In this document: one piece after another, positions 16,383 through 24,639 of the stretch
Numbering within the stretch: the first letter of the stretch is position 1
Layout of the letters: each line of letters starts with the position of its first letter
Source of the DNA: Chloroflexota bacterium
GTDB lineage: Bacteria > Chloroflexota > Dehalococcoidia > Lucifugimonadales > Lucifugimonadaceae
Assembly (NCBI GenBank): GCA_018649665.1
Contig: JABIHL010000146.1
Span: 1 to 35,459 of the forward strand
DNA: 35,459 nucleotides
Direction: 5' to 3'
Position numbers and translations under genes: made by a program
The notes under the pieces: generated by a model
What the model was told of the DNA's origin: nothing
Seen by the model: only the letters and a program-made list of their open reading frames with translations
Databases searched by the model: none

Positions 16383-17468
16383 CTACCGCAGGTCGCAGTC
16401 GATTCCGGCTTCGGCGCAGTACGACTCGAACCACTCGATTACTTCCTTGTGGTACGGAATGCCGGTTTTCATGCGTTCCTTCTCGTCTTCGTCTTCCTTG
16501 AGACCTGCGTACAGAACGCGCTCAAAACCCTTTGCTGGCGGCACATCGACGATGTACTGAAGCAGAGCGTCCATATCGTCTTTGAACTTCTCAGTGTCGG
16601 TGAAGGCTTCGATGTCGTACGCCTGGAAGAAGTGCCCACCCGGAGTTCCGTTTACCGGACCCGAGCCGTAACCCGATAGCTCGTTACAGATAATCTCGTT
16701 CATCAATGCGAGCCCAAAGCCCTTGTGCGAACCGTTCTCACGAGTGCCACCGATGTGCAGCGAGAAGAACTCGCCAGCGTCGGGTGCGGGGACTGCTTCA
16801 AGAATCGGCTCGCCATCAAGATCAGTTACCCAACCGCCTTCGATGTCCGCACCAATACGACGCGCAAGACCGATCTTATTGTTCGCAACCTGAGTAGTCG
16901 CTACATCGAACAAGAACGGCGGCATGTTCCGAGCTGGCGCTGCCCACGCAATTGGATTCGTACCCATTACCGGTTTTGAACCAAATGGCGGAACCGTTTG
17001 AAGCGCACCACCAGCCGTCATGCAGTGACCGATCATCCCTTGTTCAGCTGCCATCATCGCGTAGTACCCGCAACCCGCCAAATGACCCGAGTTCTTCACA
17101 GCAACCGCAGCCATACCGAACTCTTTTGCCTTGTCGATTGCCACTTGCATTGCCCATGGACCTACATGGATTCCAAGCGCTCCATCAGCATCGACCGTCA
17201 TGGTAGTTTTCGTCTCTCGCTCGACTTTGAACTTAGGCGTCGGGTTCAGGTCTTTCGAGCCATATTCAGCCGCGTACCGACGAAGTCCGTTCGAAACGCC
17301 GTGTGATTCCACACCGCGCAGGTCATTCTTTATTAGAACGTCGGCTGAACTCGCAGCCTCTTCGGCAGGCACCCCACTGTGCCGCAGAATTCCCTCGGTT
17401 GCAGCCCTAATGCGATCTACAGCAACGTACACACGGTCTTGTTCGGGAACTTTGAAGCGTTCGAGCAT
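16383..17468 (-). CDS. Ldh family (malate/L-lactate/ureidoglycolate) dehydrogenase, copy 1
   Basis: The 361-aa protein belongs to the LDH2/MDH2 family (PF02615), NAD(P)-dependent 2-hydroxyacid dehydrogenases unrelated to classical lactate dehydrogenase. I use the ATG at 17468, which aligns exactly with the paralog at 18369-19454; the 33-residue ORF-track extension has no counterpart. Visible family motifs are ESHGVSNGLRRY, KNSGHLAGCGYYAMMAAEQG (His129), GTNPIAWAAPA and GLALMNEI. The two copies are identical over most positions, including IDCDLR at the end. The substrate is unknown. It is separated from the CDF-like gene by the Ldh relic and about 216 bp. Confidence 0.92.
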   Translation of the reverse strand: MLERFKVPEQDRVYVAVDRIRAATEGILRHSGVPAEEAASSADVLIKNDLRGVESHGVSNGLRRYAAEYGSKDLNPTPKFKVERETKTTMTVDADGALGIHVGPWAMQVAIDKAKEFGMAAVAVKNSGHLAGCGYYAMMAAEQGMIGHCMTAGGALQTVPPFGSKPVMGTNPIAWAAPARNMPPFLFDVATTQVANNKIGLARRIGADIEGGWVTDLDGEPILEAVPAPDAGEFFSLHIGGTRENGSHKGFGLALMNEIICNELSGYGSGPVNGTPGGHFFQAYDIEAFTDTEKFKDDMDALLQYIVDVPPAKGFERVLYAGLKEDEDEKERMKTGIPYHKEVIEWFESYCAEAGIDCDLR

Positions 17469-17603
17469 TGAGCAATACCTTTTGATCAACAGATGACTTT
17501 GAGCGGGAGCTGCCAGAATATTCTTCATGAGTAAGTTGTTCGTGTTTACAAACACACCTAAAAACACGAATTACCGCAGCCGCAACACTTTACTCGAAAA
17601 GCC

Positions 17604-17639
17604 CTAACGCAGGTCGCAGTCGATGACCTTGAAGTGGTC
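17604..17639 (-). pseudogene. Relic of a third Ldh 3' end with internal deletion
   Basis: On the minus strand this reads DHFKVIDCDLR followed by TAG. The neighbouring paralog ends YHFEVID, then 12 residues, then GIDCDLR. The 17-nt segment CGCAGGTCGCAGTCGAT is identical to the 3' ends of both intact genes. The relic is explained by loss of 36 bp between the two VID/GID-coding direct repeats. It lies just downstream of the CDF-like gene and in the same frame as its stop codon. Confidence 0.65.
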
Positions 17640-17684
17640 GCTATTGTCTTGAGAGGAGAGAGATCGCTTGAAACGGTTGTCCGA

Positions 17685-18350
17685 TTACGCGGCGCAGCAA
17701 ACCGCGTTGCACCCACGAAGCCCAAACAGACAGGCCCTGCAAGCGCACAGACGCCCGACACCATCGTCGTCCTCATCCTCGCCCCGAACTCCTTCCAATC
17801 CTTCACGTATCAACCATGGAACGAGTAACAGAGCGGTAATTGGGTCAAGCCACCACCACGCAAGCAACGCATTCGCAGTCAGTCCGATTAACAGCGTTAG
17901 CGAAAGGTATGAGCAGGCTATCGTCTCTTTAGCTTCTGCCGCCAACGAACGAATATTGTTGTCAGCTGCCACACGTAATTTCCAAATGGCCACCGCAGGC
18001 ATCACGGTAATCGACACGATCGCCAAGATAATCCCGACGAGCGATTCACTCGCGCCGGTATTGCTCGTCAGACTAGTCACCACTTGGAAGATCACAGCAG
18101 CGGCCAGAGCCAGAAATGTCCAACCAATAAAACGCTCGACGAATTCCTCTGCATGCTCCGACCGTTCAGAGTGAATCACTGAAAGCCGCCATAGAACTAA
18201 GGATGCCGCTGCAACTTCCAGATAGCTGTCTGCTCCGAAGGCGATCAGAGCGATACTACCGGCAGCGATACCAGCGCCGAGAGCTACGATTCCTTCAACG
18301 ATGTTGTAAATAATCGTGAAATAAAGCAGAAATTTTGCAGTTCGAAGCAT
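17685..18350 (-). CDS. CDF-like cation transporter (short subfamily)
   Basis: The 221-aa protein has several hydrophobic helices resembling the membrane half of cation diffusion facilitators, in the short subfamily common in Actinobacteria (FGADSYLEVAAASLVLWR; AAEAKETIACSYLSLTLLIGL; WWWLDPITALL). The usual HxxxD zinc site is not apparent and there is no cytoplasmic domain, so metal specificity is unclear. The C-terminus is a GEDEDDDG stretch followed by a cysteine-rich tail (CACRAC, GCNAVCC) that could bind metal. It starts 18 bp after the Ldh copy 2 stop and is likely in that operon. The tail may be partly acquired from the neighbouring rearrangement. Confidence 0.82.
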   Translation of the reverse strand: MLRTAKFLLYFTIIYNIVEGIVALGAGIAAGSIALIAFGADSYLEVAAASLVLWRLSVIHSERSEHAEEFVERFIGWTFLALAAAVIFQVVTSLTSNTGASESLVGIILAIVSITVMPAVAIWKLRVAADNNIRSLAAEAKETIACSYLSLTLLIGLTANALLAWWWLDPITALLLVPWLIREGLEGVRGEDEDDDGVGRLCACRACLFGLRGCNAVCCAA

Positions 18351-18368
18351 CCAGTTATCCCCTAATAG

Positions 18369-19454
18369 TTACCGCAGGTCGCAGTCGATACCGGCTTCGG
18401 CACAGTACGACTCGAACCAGTCGATTACTTCGAAGTGGTAGGGGATGCCATCTTTTAGCCGCAGCTTCTCTTCTTCGTCTTCTTTAAGACCCGCGTACAA
18501 AACCCGCTCATGCCCTTTGGCAGGCGGCACGTCAACGATGTACTGAAGCAAGGAATCCATGTCATCCAGGAACTTTTCGGTATCGGTAAACGCCTCAATG
18601 TCGTACGCCTGGAAGAAGTGCCCGCCCGGTATACCGTGCACAGGACCCGGACCGAATCCTGATAGTTCGTTGCAGATAATTTCGTTCATCAACGCCAGAC
18701 CGTAGCCCTTGTGCGAACCATTCTCGCGAGTGCCGCCAAACGGCAACATGAAGTACTCGCCCGACGGGGGAGTATCGACCGGCTCCATGATCGGCGTGCC
18801 CTCGGAATCGGTTATCCAACCCGGCTCGACTTTCGCTCCCGTGCGGCGGGCGAGGGCAAGCTTGTTTCCAGCTACCTGCGTGGTTGCTATATCGAACAAA
18901 AACGGTGGCATCTTTCGTGCTGGTGCTGCCCATGCAACCGGATTCGTACCCATGACCGGTCGTGAACCGAAAGTCGGCACAGTCGAAAGGGTGTTTCCGG
19001 CAGTCATGCAGTGCCCGATCATGCCCTGATCGGCAGCCATCATCGCGTAGTATCCACAGCCTGCTAAGTGACCTGAGTTGATCACTGCCACCGCCGCCAT
19101 GCCGAACTCTTTCGCCCTGTCGATCGCCTGCTGCATCGCCCATGGACCTACATGTGTGCCGAGCGCTCCATCAGCATCAACAGTCATGGTCGTCTTCGAT
19201 TCGCGAATCACCTTGTACTCGGGAGTCGGGTTGATCGTCTCGGAACCGTACTCGCGAACGTAACGACGCATACCGTTCGACACGCCGTGCGATTCGTTTC
19301 CGCGAAGATCGTTCTTCATCAGTACGTCGGCTGATACTTCAGCGTTTTCGGCCGACACGCCGTTGTGCCTGAACATCGCCTCGGTCACGGTTCTCATCCG
19401 CTCTTGCGGAACATAAACACGGTCTTTTTCTGGAACCTTGAAGCGTTCGAGCAT
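18369..19454 (-). CDS. Ldh family (malate/L-lactate/ureidoglycolate) dehydrogenase, copy 2
   Basis: The 361-aa paralog of the 16383-17468 gene has the same length, the same start (MLERFKVPEKDRVYV) and the same end (IDCDLR). It has the same NSGHLAGCGYYAMMAADQG, GTNPVAWAAPA and GLALMNEI motifs of LDH2-type 2-hydroxyacid dehydrogenases. AGGA lies nine bases before the ATG. Differences are concentrated in the middle (about 215-245) and at the lid-like LPFGGTRENG area, suggesting altered substrate or divergence after duplication. It heads a unit with the CDF-like gene. A recent tandem duplication is the simplest origin. Confidence 0.92.
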   Translation of the reverse strand: MLERFKVPEKDRVYVPQERMRTVTEAMFRHNGVSAENAEVSADVLMKNDLRGNESHGVSNGMRRYVREYGSETINPTPEYKVIRESKTTMTVDADGALGTHVGPWAMQQAIDRAKEFGMAAVAVINSGHLAGCGYYAMMAADQGMIGHCMTAGNTLSTVPTFGSRPVMGTNPVAWAAPARKMPPFLFDIATTQVAGNKLALARRTGAKVEPGWITDSEGTPIMEPVDTPPSGEYFMLPFGGTRENGSHKGYGLALMNEIICNELSGFGPGPVHGIPGGHFFQAYDIEAFTDTEKFLDDMDSLLQYIVDVPPAKGHERVLYAGLKEDEEEKLRLKDGIPYHFEVIDWFESYCAEAGIDCDLR

Positions 19455-19600
19455 GAGGGCATTTCCTAATCGGTTTGAAACTAGTGAGTGATGGCGATGG
19501 GTAGCGGCAACACTCTACATGCTGCCAAGCGCTATTTACGCTCGACGCACAGGCGACAGTCATTCTCCACGACTACTTTCTGAACTGTAATTCATGCAAA

Positions 19601-19655
19601 TATTAATATAATCAATGCTTAACTTGACTTAATCAATTTACAGTGGCAATCTAAT
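19601..19655 (+). promoter_or_regulatory. AT-rich promoter region with two TAATCAAT boxes 21 bp apart
   Basis: TAATCAAT occurs at 19609-19616 and 19630-19637, 21 bp start to start (two helical turns). The first overlaps a perfect TATAAT (19607-19612). TTGACT sits just before the second box. The region is notably AT-rich next to its surroundings and leads into the DUF2089 gene, whose AAGGAG site is at about 19668. The pairing of -35 and -10 is not settled: TATAAT lacks a good -35, and TTGACT lacks a good -10. Confidence 0.4.
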
Positions 19656-19680
19656 TAAAGAACAAGACAAGGAGCACGGT

Positions 19681-20043
19681 GTGGCAAACGACTGGCAGGA
19701 ACTAACTCGACTCACTCAGGGAGAAGAAATTCTCGTTGAGCGCGTAAAGATTGTTCAGAACAACATCGCTATCGAAGGCGAGTTCGAACTCCCCCCGCTT
19801 GCACAGATCACCGCTGAAGACCAGGTTTTCATCATGGCGTTCATTCGTTCTGACGGATCAATCAAAGAGATGGAAAAAGTATTCGGCATCAGCTACCCGA
19901 CGGTGAAGAACCGACTGAAGCGCATCGCCGCCCAGCTTCCACTCACCGAATCGGGGCCACTTCTTTCGGACAATTCGGAACTTCTCGACCAGATATCTGC
20001 GGGTGAAATCTCAGCCGAAGAGGCAATCAGGAGAATGTCGTGA
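19681..20043 (+). CDS. DUF2089 family transcription regulator-like protein
   Basis: The 120-aa protein starts at GTG with AAGGAG seven bases upstream. The ELPPLAQITAEDQVFIMAFIRSDGSIKEMEKVFGISYPTVKNRLKRI core is typical of DUF2089, a predicted DNA-binding family related to sigma-70 region 4-like HTH. The last 25 residues (LLDQISAGEISAEEAIRRM) form a SHOCT-like short helix pair that recurs in the third gene of this operon. I infer a regulator of the downstream envelope genes. It overlaps the next gene by 4 nt. Confidence 0.87.
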   Translation: MANDWQELTRLTQGEEILVERVKIVQNNIAIEGEFELPPLAQITAEDQVFIMAFIRSDGSIKEMEKVFGISYPTVKNRLKRIAAQLPLTESGPLLSDNSELLDQISAGEISAEEAIRRMS

Positions 20044-20303
20044 TTCCACCGATGGTCATGTGGTTCAAAGTTCAGTGGTTTGGAATATGGATTCCGCTGT
20101 TCCTACTCTGGCCCATCGTCATCGTGCTGCTATTGCTCGTAATGCCGTTGGTTTTCATCGGCATGGCGATTACCGGCAACATCTCTAGATTCTGGATAGC
20201 GATACGAATAGTCCTCGCTGCCTACAAAACAATATGTGCGACCCGCGGTCTGCGAATCGACATAGACAAAGAAGAAATGACTTTCGAGATTTATCTGCCA
20301 TGA
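20040..20303 (+). CDS. Small two-helix membrane protein
   Basis: The 87-aa protein has a long hydrophobic stretch (about 12-45) probably forming two transmembrane helices and a mixed-charge tail (RIDIDKEEMTFEIYLP) on the cytoplasmic side. It starts at GTG overlapping the DUF2089 stop and its own stop overlaps the next ATG, so it is translationally coupled on both sides. I recognise no family. It may anchor or signal to the DUF2089 and SHOCT-like proteins. Confidence 0.8.
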   Translation: MIPPMVMWFKVQWFGIWIPLFLLWPIVIVLLLLVMPLVFIGMAITGNISRFWIAIRIVLAAYKTICATRGLRIDIDKEEMTFEIYLP

Positions 20304-20812
20304 CTACAACAGCCGTTATTGATCCTACTGAACGCTATGAAAGCGGAACACGCATGACATCTGAACGAAAACAAATATTGGAAATGCTCGCAGCCGGCAA
20401 AATTTCTGCCGATGAGGCAGAACGACTCCTGCAACTAACATCTGGCAGTACCGCTGGCCGACCGGCAAGTTCGAGTTCAACCGGTGCAACGACAGCTGTA
20501 ATTGCCCAGATTATCGACCCGAAATTCATTCGAGTTGTGGTTGAGCCCGACCCCACAGCTACCGGCAATCACGCCAAACACCACGTCAACGTTCGTGTGC
20601 CGTTAAAGATCATTCGTGCAGGCGTAAACCTTGCTTCTTTGATCCCAAACGACGCCGGACACATGGTGCAGGACAGTCTTTTGAACAAAGGCTTCAAGGG
20701 CGATCTTTCAAAGCTCGACGCAAGTGCGCTCGACGAACTTATCGAAGCGCTTCAAGAACTTAGTATCGATGCAACAGTCGATAACCACCTCGTCAAAGTA
20801 TTTGTCGAGTAG
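20300..20812 (+). CDS. SHOCT-like domain protein
   Basis: I use the ATG at 20300, overlapping the previous stop (ATGA); the ORF-track start upstream is inside the preceding gene. The product is 170 aa. Residues about 22-45 (RKQILEMLAAGKISADEAERLLQL) match the SHOCT-like helix pair often found in Lia/PspC-type envelope stress proteins. The rest (HHVNVRVPLKIIRAGVNLASLIP and a C-terminal ELSIDATVDNHLVKVFVE strand pair) matches the conserved tail seen with this domain. It is probably cytoplasmic, with a role inferred from neighbours only. Confidence 0.83.
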   Translation: MTTTAVIDPTERYESGTRMTSERKQILEMLAAGKISADEAERLLQLTSGSTAGRPASSSSTGATTAVIAQIIDPKFIRVVVEPDPTATGNHAKHHVNVRVPLKIIRAGVNLASLIPNDAGHMVQDSLLNKGFKGDLSKLDASALDELIEALQELSIDATVDNHLVKVFVE

Positions 20813-20822
20813 GAGAATAATC

Positions 20823-21548
20823 ATGCGTATTGGTGGAATCGTATTTGGGCTAATCGTTGTGCTAATTGGCGCTTCGCTATTGCTCGACAATTTGGACATT
20901 TCTGGCGACTACCCAGCCCGGGACTATTGGCCAGTGATACTCATCGCCCTCGGATTCTTTGGGTGGATCGGCAAAGGCCTGCGCCCGGAACTGGGCAGCA
21001 TGGTGCTAATGGCACTTGGCGGAATTCTGCTTACACAGAATCTCGTCGACGATAAAAGCTTTGGCGATCTGTGGCCAGCTCTAGCAATAGCAGTCGGCAT
21101 CTCGATCATCTTCGGTGGCACAGGCCGTAAGAACAAAAAGAAAAAGTTCGCCATGAAGTTCCAAAAGGGACGCAACTGGGGAGATCACGGTCCGAGAGGC
21201 GGTAGCAATCGGGGCAATTCGTCCCATGATGCCAACGAGTTCTTATCGGGAAGCGAACGGGTAGTCGATGGCGAATACACCGGCAGCCTGGCACGAGTAA
21301 GACTTGCCGGAGGATCGATCGATCTCACCAACGCGACCATTAGCGAAGACGGCGCTGTTCTCGAACTCGACGTAACGCTTGGCGGCTACAAAATTCGGGT
21401 GCCAAACGACTGGAAGCTCGATCTACAGGCCGATGTAAACATGGGCGAAATATCTGACAATCGACCTGACCCAGAATCACCCCGAGAAGGCTCGACCCTA
21501 ACTATTGGCGGTCGAATATTCATGGGCGGAATTGAGATATCGAACTAG
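20823..21548 (+). CDS. LiaF/LiaI-like envelope stress membrane protein
   Basis: The 241-aa protein starts at ATG with AGGAG seven bases upstream. The N-terminal ~100 residues hold about four hydrophobic helices with repeated WPVILIALG and WPALAIAVG motifs typical of LiaI/LiaF-type (DUF5668) segments. A basic linker (KNKKKKFAMKFQKGRN) follows. The C-terminal half (VVDGEYTGSLARVRLAGGSIDLTNATI ... GGRIFMGGIEI) is the beta-helix 'cell wall-active antibiotics response' domain. In Firmicutes LiaF inhibits the LiaS kinase; no LiaSR is next to it here. Membrane stress sensing or damping is inferred. Confidence 0.87.
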   Translation: MRIGGIVFGLIVVLIGASLLLDNLDISGDYPARDYWPVILIALGFFGWIGKGLRPELGSMVLMALGGILLTQNLVDDKSFGDLWPALAIAVGISIIFGGTGRKNKKKKFAMKFQKGRNWGDHGPRGGSNRGNSSHDANEFLSGSERVVDGEYTGSLARVRLAGGSIDLTNATISEDGAVLELDVTLGGYKIRVPNDWKLDLQADVNMGEISDNRPDPESPREGSTLTIGGRIFMGGIEISN

Positions 21549-21688
21549 GTTTTTGCTTGACGCCAAACCCTTTCGATATCAATAGGGTTATTCCAGCGGG
21601 CGACCTGATAACATCCCAGCATGGGCTCAGCGGTCACAACCAATAAACGTGGCAGTCGGACAATCTTGATCCAGAGGAGTTGGTCTAG

Positions 21689-22012
21689 TTGGCATCGACC
21701 GGTAACTTAATACTCGGAATCAGCATCATCGTCGTTGGCGTGCTCTTGGGTTTGGAAGCAGCCGGAAAGCTGGGAGCCGACGTTAGAAAATTTTGGCCAG
21801 CGCTGCTGATACTTATCGGGTTAGTCAGCTGGGCTACCCAAGGGAAGAAACCATCATTCGCCAACGTGATAGTTATCACTTTGGGAATTATTCTCCTATT
21901 AGGTAACCTAAATGGTTTGAACGGTTTCGGATTCCTCTGGCCAGCGTTGTTTATCCTGACCGGTCTGAATCTGGCGCTCGGCCCCAAATTTCGTGACAAA
22001 TTTTTGCGCTAG
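21689..22012 (+). CDS. LiaI/LiaF-like transmembrane segment protein
   Basis: The 107-aa protein begins at TTG with GAGGAG ten bases upstream. It is almost entirely hydrophobic, with about four short helices and the motifs FWPALLILIGLVSW and FLWPALFILTGLNLAL found in the N-terminal half of LiaF-like proteins. It lacks the C-terminal beta-helix domain. It follows the LiaF-like gene after 140 bp that includes AACCCT/AGGGTT arms (weak hairpin). It is probably in the same regulon and possibly a separate transcript. Confidence 0.82.
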   Translation: MASTGNLILGISIIVVGVLLGLEAAGKLGADVRKFWPALLILIGLVSWATQGKKPSFANVIVITLGIILLLGNLNGLNGFGFLWPALFILTGLNLALGPKFRDKFLR

Positions 22013-22033
22013 TTCCGACGGTCAATCAGTGAA

Positions 22034-22807
22034 CTAAATAATCGTCAACCCACCATCAATCACAAAATTCGCTCCTGTTGCGTAGGACGCGTCATCGCTG
22101 GCGAGGAACGTGATGAACGGTGCTATGTCTTCCGGCGTGCCGAGTCGATTTAGAGGCACTCGATTCACCGCAGTCGCCTCTCGACCATCTGGATCAGGAT
22201 GTTCATCGTGGTCAGGCGTTCGTTCGAGTGCGCCCGGGCAGATGCTGTTGGCTCGAATGCCCTGATCGCCGTAGTGGACTGCGATATGGCGTGCCAAATT
22301 CACGAGTCCAGCCTTACCCGTTGAATACGAAACATTCGGAGTCGTTCCGGTTAAGGCTGTAACGGAAGCAACGATAATCACGACTCCGCCTTCGCCCTGT
22401 TTCACCATTTGAGCGAGACCGTACTTGCATGCGAAATACTGCCCTTTGTAGTTCACATCGTGGGTGCGATCCCAAACTTCCTCGGGAAGCTCGTGCAAAT
22501 TGCGATCTTCGTTGTGCATCTGAATACCGGCGTTCGGAACGACGATGTCTAATCGACCGAACGAATCTACTGTTTGAGCAACAGCAGATTCAACCTGCTC
22601 GGGGTCAGTAACATCGGTCTGAATCGCCACAGCCGATCCGCCACTCGCTGTAATCTCCGCCGCCACAGCGATCACCCTGTCAGCCGGAATTCCGGTAATG
22701 GCAACCGATGCGCCTTCCGCTGCCATAAGCCGCGCAGTTGCCGCTCCGATACCAGAACCAGCTCCGGTAATAAGCGCCACTTTGCCAGCAAGTTTTCCGT
22801 CGGACAT
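22034..22807 (-). CDS. SDR family NAD(P)-dependent oxidoreductase
   Basis: From the ATG at 22807 (GAGAA upstream) the protein is 257 aa; nine upstream codons in the ORF track have no ribosome site. The nucleotide-binding motif is TGAGSGIG (14-21). The NNAG motif is PNAG (91-94), a slight departure. The catalytic residues are Ser148 and Y161-x3-K165, and DGGLTII ends the protein. It is most like glucose/3-oxoacyl-type classical SDRs, with unknown substrate. It is divergent from the small protein/amidase pair. Confidence 0.92.
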   Translation of the reverse strand: MSDGKLAGKVALITGAGSGIGAATARLMAAEGASVAITGIPADRVIAVAAEITASGGSAVAIQTDVTDPEQVESAVAQTVDSFGRLDIVVPNAGIQMHNEDRNLHELPEEVWDRTHDVNYKGQYFACKYGLAQMVKQGEGGVVIIVASVTALTGTTPNVSYSTGKAGLVNLARHIAVHYGDQGIRANSICPGALERTPDHDEHPDPDGREATAVNRVPLNRLGTPEDIAPFITFLASDDASYATGANFVIDGGLTII

Positions 22808-22970
22808 GATTTTCTCTTTCGATTCTTCTCCCATTTGGAGTCACGTTGGTGACCACAGGGAGAAGCTCTAAGTCGAAGGCGAATGCCCTCATTCAGCGAG
22901 TGAACGATACTCGGCGATATGTTACTCGGAGTAAGCTTCTGCGAAACCAAGAGTAGGACTACAAAACTAG

Positions 22971-23168
22971 ATGGAATACAGAACCGACGAGCAAATAACC
23001 GCCAGGGCCCGCCAGATTGCGCCGCTTGCCGACACCGACCTCCCGCCACTGATTAATCTCGTCACCGGGGTGAGGGAATATTGCGATCTAATGGAAAGTC
23101 TGATGCCTGAGCTCGGCGGCGATATCGACGTCACAAAAATGTCGCACAACATGGACGGTGATGAATAA
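22971..23168 (+). CDS. Small helical protein coupled to amidase, possible GatC/AtzG-like partner
   Basis: The 65-aa protein ends in TAATG, so its stop overlaps the amidase ATG by one base. It contains two predicted amphipathic helices (EQITARARQIAPLA and DLPPLINLVTGVREYCDLMESLM) and an acidic tail. Small helical proteins encoded just before an amidase are known: GatC for GatA, and AtzG for AtzE, where they stabilise the amidase. I see no clear sequence match to GatC, so this is an analogy from size, position and coupling. No similar protein is identified elsewhere in the window. Confidence 0.7.
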   Translation: MEYRTDEQITARARQIAPLADTDLPPLINLVTGVREYCDLMESLMPELGGDIDVTKMSHNMDGDE

Positions 23169-24559
23169 TGGTCGCCAACCCTCTACTGCTCTCACTATCG
23201 GAGCAGGCTCGGCTGATACGCGAAGGCTCGATCACGTCAGTAGAACTGGTTCAAGCCCATCTCGACCAAATTTCAAAGCTCAATCCGCAGTTAAACTCGT
23301 TGATCGCAGTCGATCCAGAAAGTGCCCTAGAGCAAGCTGCTGAGATCGACGCTGCACGCGACAGAGGCGAAGATCTTGGTCCACTGGCGGGCGTCACTCT
23401 CGGTGTAAAGGATGCAGTGCCTGTAAAAGGCATGCCATGGACAATAAATTCCCGAATATTCGAACACCGAGTACCTGAATACGATGCCCCGGCTATAACC
23501 CGACTCAAAAAAGCCGGAGCCATCATCATCGGGAAGGCGAATCTAAACGAATTCTTCTCTCGACCGACCGAATCTGATCTAAATCCTCCGCCGTGGAATC
23601 CATGGAACCCTGAACGAATGTCGGTAGGTTCCTCAAGTGGTTCCGGCGCTGCATTGGCCGCACGAATGGCAAGTGGAACGATCGGTGTCGATGGCGGTGG
23701 AAGCGTCCGCCTTCCAGCCGGAGCTCACAATTTATACGGAATCAAACCCACTCACGGACTTGTTAGTCGAATCGGTGTAGGTCGAAGTGAACATAGCGAG
23801 ATATGCCCGCTTGGCTTCACCGCACTAGATACCGCAATGATGCTCGAAGCGATGGTCGGATACGAACCAGCCGACGACCTAAGTTGGCCCGGCGACGTTC
23901 CCGAGTACGCAGCCAATATTGATACCGATATCAGTGGATGGAGAATAGGTGTTCCGAGAGGATTTATCGATTCAGTTCCAAACGAATCTGAAGTCATAAA
24001 AGGCTTCGAAGATTTCCTAAAGAAACTCGAGGCACTAGGTTGCGAATTGATCGAATTCGACATTCAAGGGATGGCAGAAGCGCGGGCGGCAACATTCCTC
24101 ACTCTCTTCTCGAACTCCTACCAACGGCATCAGAAAACAGTCAAAGAAGACTGGGACACCTACGGCCCGCAATCCCGTGTGAACCTTCTTCAAGGCGCAT
24201 TCATGTCATCGACCGATCTGATAAACGCAGGCGATGTCGGTCGAGCTTTCAAGGCATACTTCTCGAAGAAACTGGCTGATCTAAGCCTCAAAGCTGTCGC
24301 CACGCCGACATCTCCGTTTGCAACTGCTGAGCGATCGCGCCGACCAGACGAACATTCCCGCGGAATAAACGCTTGTTACACAGCACCATTCAACATCTCG
24401 GGGCACCCGTCGATCAGCGTTCCGGCAGGATTCGGGGAGGCTGGAATACCAGTTGGAGCAATGCTCACCGGCGAAACGCATGATGATCTATCGCTTCTCC
24501 AATTGGCCCACGCCTACGATAAAGCCACCGACTACGCCACACTTTCGCCTTCGATTTGA
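23168..24559 (+). CDS. Amidase signature family protein
   Basis: The 463-aa protein has the complete amidase-signature triad: Lys81 in GVKDAVPVKG, cis-Ser155 in VGSSSGSGAA and nucleophile Ser179 in DGGGSVRLPA, with the usual 24-residue gap between the serines. It hydrolyses amides (or transfers the ammonia if it is a GatA-like subunit). It lacks GatB nearby, so tRNA amidation is unlikely. The start is coupled to the preceding small gene, suggesting a two-subunit enzyme. There is no signal peptide, so it is cytoplasmic. Substrates could be amide-containing dissolved organic nitrogen. Confidence 0.93.
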   Translation: MVANPLLLSLSEQARLIREGSITSVELVQAHLDQISKLNPQLNSLIAVDPESALEQAAEIDAARDRGEDLGPLAGVTLGVKDAVPVKGMPWTINSRIFEHRVPEYDAPAITRLKKAGAIIIGKANLNEFFSRPTESDLNPPPWNPWNPERMSVGSSSGSGAALAARMASGTIGVDGGGSVRLPAGAHNLYGIKPTHGLVSRIGVGRSEHSEICPLGFTALDTAMMLEAMVGYEPADDLSWPGDVPEYAANIDTDISGWRIGVPRGFIDSVPNESEVIKGFEDFLKKLEALGCELIEFDIQGMAEARAATFLTLFSNSYQRHQKTVKEDWDTYGPQSRVNLLQGAFMSSTDLINAGDVGRAFKAYFSKKLADLSLKAVATPTSPFATAERSRRPDEHSRGINACYTAPFNISGHPSISVPAGFGEAGIPVGAMLTGETHDDLSLLQLAHAYDKATDYATLSPSI

Positions 24560-24639
24560 TCGTCCATATATGATTGGCAGTGCGTTCGAAGCGTCCTGAC
24601 CACGGTCAGTTAATTAATGCGTAAGGGGCCGGGCGAAGC

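Noticed and set aside
17469-17567. 33-residue N-terminal extension of Ldh copy 1
   Set aside because: The paralog starts at the equivalent internal Met and the extension has no ribosome site or homology.
17558-17806. Minus ORF of 82 aa overlapping the CDF-like gene 3' end
   Set aside because: Out of frame with the CDF-like gene, no family features, and runs through the Ldh relic in the wrong frame.
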